Below are positions 34,056-34,649 of a stretch of DNA of 34,649 nucleotides, piece by piece. The stretch comes from Bauldia sp. (GTDB lineage Bacteria; Pseudomonadota; Alphaproteobacteria; Rhizobiales; Kaistiaceae): positions 1 through 34,649 of the forward strand of contig JADLGL010000048.1 of the NCBI GenBank assembly GCA_020849325.1. The letters run 5' to 3'. Under the pieces are notes generated by a model. It did not search any database and was not told the origin of the DNA. It was given only the letters and a program-made list of their open reading frames with translations. Every line of letters begins with the position of its first letter. Position 1 is the stretch's first letter. A program made the position numbers and the translations under genes.

Positions 34056-34649
34056 TCAGATCAGCAGGGCTTCCGGCTCGGGCTCTGGCTCGAGCTGCAG
34101 CCGCACCGGCGCAAAGCTGCGGCGGTGGTGGACGCAGGGGCCGTGGGCGTCGAGGGCGGCGAAGTGAGCGGGCGTCGAGTAGCCCATGTGCGAGCCGAAA
34201 CCGTAGTCCGGGAATTCCTCGCCGACATTGCCCATCAGCCGGTCGCGCGTCACCTTGGCGACGATCGAGGCCGCGGCGATCGACACCGACCGGCCGTCGC
34301 CGCCGACGAGCGCTTCGGCAGGGCACGGCAGCCAGGGCGGCAGCATGTTGCCGTCGACCAGCACGTGCTGCGGCGTCCGGGCAAGGCCCCGGAGCGCCTG
34401 GCTCATCGCCCACAGCGAGGCGCGGAGGATGTTCATCCGGTCGATGCGCTCGCGGCTCGCGATCGCGACCGACACGATGCCGCGCACCATGATCTTCTCG
34501 TACAGCGCCTCGCGGTCGGCCCGCGTGAGTACCTTCGAGTCGTTCAGGCCTTTCGGGAATCGCCTGCCATCGAACATGACGGCGGCCACCACCACCGGTC
34601 CGGCGAGCGGGCCGCGGCCGACCTCGTCGACTCCCGCCACCCACTCCGC
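34056..34649 (-). CDS. rnhB: Ribonuclease HII (N-terminus cut by window edge)
   Basis: 197 visible residues. RNase HII nicks RNA-DNA hybrids 5' to a single ribonucleotide and removes misincorporated ribonucleotides. The metal-binding motif [14 protein letters not shown] is at the very start of the visible part, with [37 protein letters not shown] and [11 protein letters not shown] following. A GTG at 34640 is in frame, but the frame continues to the window edge and the family usually has 10-20 residues before VAGVDE, so the true start is probably outside. The C-terminus carries an acidic [11 protein letters not shown] tail. It converges with the F0 operon. Confidence 0.95.
   Translation of the reverse strand, partial: AEWVAGVDEVGRGPLAGPVVVAAVMFDGRRFPKGLNDSKVLTRADREALYEKIMVRGIVSVAIASRERIDRMNILRASLWAMSQALRGLARTPQHVLVDGNMLPPWLPCPAEALVGGDGRSVSIAAASIVAKVTRDRLMGNVGEEFPDYGFGSHMGYSTPAHFAALDAHGPCVHHRRSFAPVRLQLEPEPEPEALLI

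Overview
The window is a 34.6 kb stretch of high-G+C chromosome from an alphaproteobacterium, most likely of the order Hyphomicrobiales (Rhizobiales). The inference rests on gene order and family types: a free-standing F0 operon atpI-atpB-atpE-atpF'-atpF with a b' subunit, a dciA / DsbA-like / smc cluster, a DUF2007 gene overlapping a TrmN6-like methyltransferase, a split-subunit glycyl-tRNA synthetase, and short palindromic intergenic repeats of the kind common in this order. No genus can be named from sequence alone. I saw no rRNA, tRNA, CRISPR array, transposase or phage gene.

Layout. 1-5105: the tail of a SleB-type cell wall hydrolase, then a minus-strand unit reading DUF3096 protein, nadA, nadB, nadC and a TIR-domain protein. 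NadA, NadB and NadC make quinolinate and then nicotinate mononucleotide (de novo NAD synthesis). A 19-bp palindrome lies over the probable nadA promoter. The TIR gene is lower in G+C than its neighbours and sits 14 bases behind nadC with its own strong ribosome-binding site; TIR domains of this type often cleave NAD+. 5106-10539: a repeat-rich gap, an outer-membrane barrel-like protein, ispE, a TPR protein and a long-chain polyprenyl diphosphate synthase (isoprenoid/quinone side chain), all on minus. A composite double-hairpin repeat occurs twice here in opposite orientations, and one copy runs into the 5' end of ispE. 10673-11967: DUF2007, TrmN6-like methyltransferase and a 59-residue membrane protein on plus.

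12278-21150: a secreted PD40 propeller protein (minus), then glyQ and glyS (plus). These two are separated by an EAL phosphodiesterase with a broken GGDEF domain, an orphan NosR/NirI-like membrane iron-sulfur flavoprotein, and a frameshifted DUF433 antitoxin remnant. Two intergenic regions here share the palindrome ATGAC-N7-GTCAT. 21301-25022: a small secreted protein, a PA0069-family radical SAM protein, mutY and an M50-family membrane metalloprotease.

25142-30841: minus-strand chromosome-maintenance and thiol-redox cluster, transcribed dciA, two tandem DsbA-like genes, then smc. 30964-33773: the F0 ATP synthase operon, with a recognisable sigma70-type promoter and a strong intrinsic terminator. 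The window closes with rnhB (minus), cut by the right edge. Three long G+C-rich inverted repeats of one family lie in the gaps at 23.1, 28.7 and 33.8 kb.

The observation most worth following is the nadA-nadB-nadC-TIR arrangement: a probable NAD+-consuming effector placed at the end of, and apparently translated with, the NAD biosynthesis operon.
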